DNA of 8,644 nucleotides from Actinomycetes bacterium (GTDB lineage Bacteria > Actinomycetota > Actinomycetes > Actinomycetales > Beutenbergiaceae): positions 1-8,644 of the forward strand of contig JAJYRV010000069.1 of assembly GCA_021793935.1 (NCBI GenBank), given 5' to 3'. A model generated the notes under the pieces. The model was not told the DNA's origin. It worked only from the letters and a program-made list of their open reading frames with translations, and did no database searches. Within the stretch, counting starts at the first letter, position 1. Every line of letters begins with the position of its first letter. Positions 7,170 to 8,644 of the stretch are shown piece by piece. The translations under genes were made by a program, and so were the position numbers.

Positions 7170-8479
7170 CAATCCGCCTTCGGGGTGTCGACGGGGGTGC
7201 CCTCAAGGACCGTGGGCCGCCCGCCGTAGAAGGTCGCGACGACCTTAGCGGGCAGGTCCCGATCGAAGAATGGGGTGTTCTCGCTCATTGTGGCGAGCCC
7301 CGCCGGTTCCACCCGCCACCGGGCGGCGGGGTCGATGAGGGTGAGGTGCGCGGGTTCCCCGGCACCGAGGGGCCGGCCCTGCCCGGCGACCCGACCGATC
7401 CGGGCAGGGGTGTGGGACATCGTGCGGGCGAGGTCATCCCACGTGAAGTCGTGGGCGTCGTTGTTGATCATCGTCTCGACGACGATCGACAGGGCCGTTT
7501 CTAGCCCGGTCATCCCGAACGCGGCGGCGGAGAACTCACAATCCTTGGTTTCCGCGGAGTGTGGGGCGTGGTCGGTGGCGACGATGTCGATCGTGCCGTC
7601 GGCGAGCCCGGCGCGCACCGCCTCGACGTCGGCCTGGGTGCGCAGGGGCGGGTTGACCTTGAACTGGGGGTTGTAGCCGCGCACGTCCTCATCGGTGAGG
7701 ATGAGGTGGTGGGGGCACACTTCGGCGGTGACGTTGATCCCGCGGGCCTTCGCCCACCGGACGATGTCGACCGAGCCGGCGGTGGACAGGTGGCAGATGT
7801 GTAGGCGGGAGTCGACGTGTTCGGCGAGGAGCACGTCGCGGGCGATGATCGCCTCCTCGGCGACGGCGGGCCAGCCCTGCAGGCCGAGTTCTGCCGAGAC
7901 ATCCCCCTCATGCATGACCGCGCCCTCGGTGAGTCGCGGTTCTTGGGCGTGCTGGGCGATGACGCCGTCGAAGGCTTTGACGTACTCGAGCGCCCGGCGC
8001 ATGAGCACCGGGTCGGAGACGCAGATGCCGTCGTCGGAGAACACCCGCACCTGCGCGGCGGATTTCGCCATCGCCCCGATCTCGGCGAGGCGCTCCCCGC
8101 CGAGCCCGACGGTGACGGCCCCCACCGGGCGCACCTCGCACCAGGCGGCCTCGGCCCCGCGGCGCCACACCTGCTCCACCACGCCGGCGGTGTCCGCGAC
8201 GGGTTGGGTGTTCGCCATCGCGTGCACGCACGTGAACCCGCCGGCGGCCGCGGCCCGGGTGCCGCTCGCGATCGTCTCCGCGTCCTCCCGGCCGGGTTCG
8301 CGCAAGTGGGTGTGCAGGTCAACGAGGCCGGGCAGCGCGATGAGCCCGGCGGCGTCGATGACCTCGGCGCCGCCGGCGTCGAGATCGGCACCGATCGCGG
8401 CGATCACGGCGCCGTCGATGAGGATGTCCACCGGTTCCCCGCCGAGCGGGCGGCAGTTGCGGATGAGGTAAGCGGTCAC
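7169..8479 (-). CDS. pyrC: Dihydroorotase (class I)
   Basis: This 436-residue protein is a cytoplasmic zinc amidohydrolase that cyclises N-carbamoyl-L-aspartate to L-dihydroorotate. It has the class I layout: a short N-terminal beta segment (about 1-50), the metal motif [10 protein letters not shown] (residues 54-63; His56 and His58 as metal ligands, Arg60 for substrate), the NTQP motif (90-93), Asp150 in the FSDDG motif where class I enzymes use Asp, His177, His230 in ICHLST, and the catalytic Asp303 in ATDHAPHS. All expected catalytic residues are present and the length is normal. The start is GTG at 8479, supported by a GGAAAGGA ribosome binding site 7 nt upstream and a 4-nt overlap with pyrB. 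Its TGA stop shares one base with the ATG of the next gene. It supplies dihydroorotate to a dihydroorotate dehydrogenase that is not encoded here. Confidence 0.97.
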   Translation of the reverse strand: MTAYLIRNCRPLGGEPVDILIDGAVIAAIGADLDAGGAEVIDAAGLIALPGLVDLHTHLREPGREDAETIASGTRAAAAGGFTCVHAMANTQPVADTAGVVEQVWRRGAEAAWCEVRPVGAVTVGLGGERLAEIGAMAKSAAQVRVFSDDGICVSDPVLMRRALEYVKAFDGVIAQHAQEPRLTEGAVMHEGDVSAELGLQGWPAVAEEAIIARDVLLAEHVDSRLHICHLSTAGSVDIVRWAKARGINVTAEVCPHHLILTDEDVRGYNPQFKVNPPLRTQADVEAVRAGLADGTIDIVATDHAPHSAETKDCEFSAAAFGMTGLETALSIVVETMINNDAHDFTWDDLARTMSHTPARIGRVAGQGRPLGAGEPAHLTLIDPAARWRVEPAGLATMSENTPFFDRDLPAKVVATFYGGRPTVLEGTPVDTPKAD

Positions 8480-8644
8480 TGGAGGGTCCTTTCCGCCGGT
8501 GCGCCGGCGAGCAACATGTACAGCACAGCCATCCGCACGGCAACTCCGTTGGTCACCTGTTCGGTGATGACCGCGCGCGGGGAGTCCGCGGCGTGCGCGG
8601 AGATTTCCAACCCTCGGTTCATCGGCCCGGGGTGCATGATGATC
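8476..8644 (-). CDS. pyrB: Aspartate carbamoyltransferase catalytic chain, C-terminal fragment
   Basis: Only the last 55 codons are in the window; the gene runs off the right edge. Aspartate carbamoyltransferase joins carbamoyl phosphate to L-aspartate, the first committed step of pyrimidine synthesis, in the cytoplasm. The visible part begins [14 protein letters not shown], the conserved HPGPMNRG segment of the aspartate-binding domain of bacterial ATCases, followed by the usual C-terminal helices ([20 protein letters not shown]). The stop codon TGA overlaps the GTG start of pyrC by 4 nt (GTGA), which implies translational coupling. In related actinobacteria pyrR and the operon promoter lie upstream of pyrB, outside this window, so no regulatory leader can be judged here. 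The identification is firm despite the truncation, which is caused by the window edge and not by a mutation. Confidence 0.95.
   Translation of the reverse strand, partial: IIMHPGPMNRGLEISAHAADSPRAVITEQVTNGVAVRMAVLYMLLAGAPAERTLQ
8487..8494 (-). promoter_or_regulatory. Ribosome binding site of pyrC
   Basis: GGAAAGGA on the minus strand lies within the last codons of pyrB, 7 nt before the GTG at 8479. It fixes the non-ATG start of pyrC and fits the GTGA stop/start overlap. Confidence 0.7.

Overview
The window is a dense, high-GC block in which every convincing gene lies on the minus strand. In transcription order (high to low coordinate) it reads: pyrB (3' end only), pyrC, a small membrane-anchored PH-like protein, carA, carB, pyrF, mihF, gmk, rpoZ, coaBC (5' end only). 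From memory, this is the order seen in Actinomycetota; Mycobacterium tuberculosis has the same series from Rv1380 (pyrB) to Rv1391 (coaBC/dfp), including the small membrane protein (Rv1382) between pyrC and carA. The actinobacterial-type mIHF, the type II PyrF and the G+C-rich third codon positions all point to a high-GC actinobacterium. I cannot name the genus; an Actinomycetaceae-like lineage is only a guess. No RNA gene, CRISPR array, mobile element or phage gene is visible.

Region 8644-1429 is the de novo pyrimidine (UMP) module: aspartate carbamoyltransferase, dihydroorotase, both carbamoyl-phosphate synthase subunits and OMP decarboxylase. All its junctions overlap (4, 1, 4, 1 and 8 nt), so the genes are almost certainly one translationally coupled operon. 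No pyrD or pyrE is present here. Region 1365-1 is a second block for nucleoid, nucleotide and core functions: mIHF, guanylate kinase, RNA polymerase omega and the CoA-biosynthesis flavoprotein. It is separated from pyrF by a 63-nt gap holding a small hairpin, an extended -10-like element and a strong ribosome binding site. A second gap of 103 nt precedes rpoZ. No gene-free stretch exceeds about 100 nt.

The most notable observation is in carA. The gene is full length and in frame, and its N-terminal CarB-binding half is ordinary, but the glutamine amidotransferase half has lost its catalytic cysteine: the G-I-C-L-G-H-Q type nucleophile elbow reads GFGLGHQ, with Gly247 where the Cys should be. 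Several other residues that hold glutamine in E. coli CarA are also replaced (Ser47->Ala46, Asn311->Thr289, Gly313->Ser291, Phe314->Tyr292). CarB looks fully intact. The sequence therefore suggests a carbamoyl-phosphate synthase that cannot hydrolyse glutamine and depends on free ammonia, comparable in logic to animal CPS I, where the same Cys is replaced. A smaller oddity is the loss of one of three arginines in the DNA-contacting RRxR segment of mIHF.
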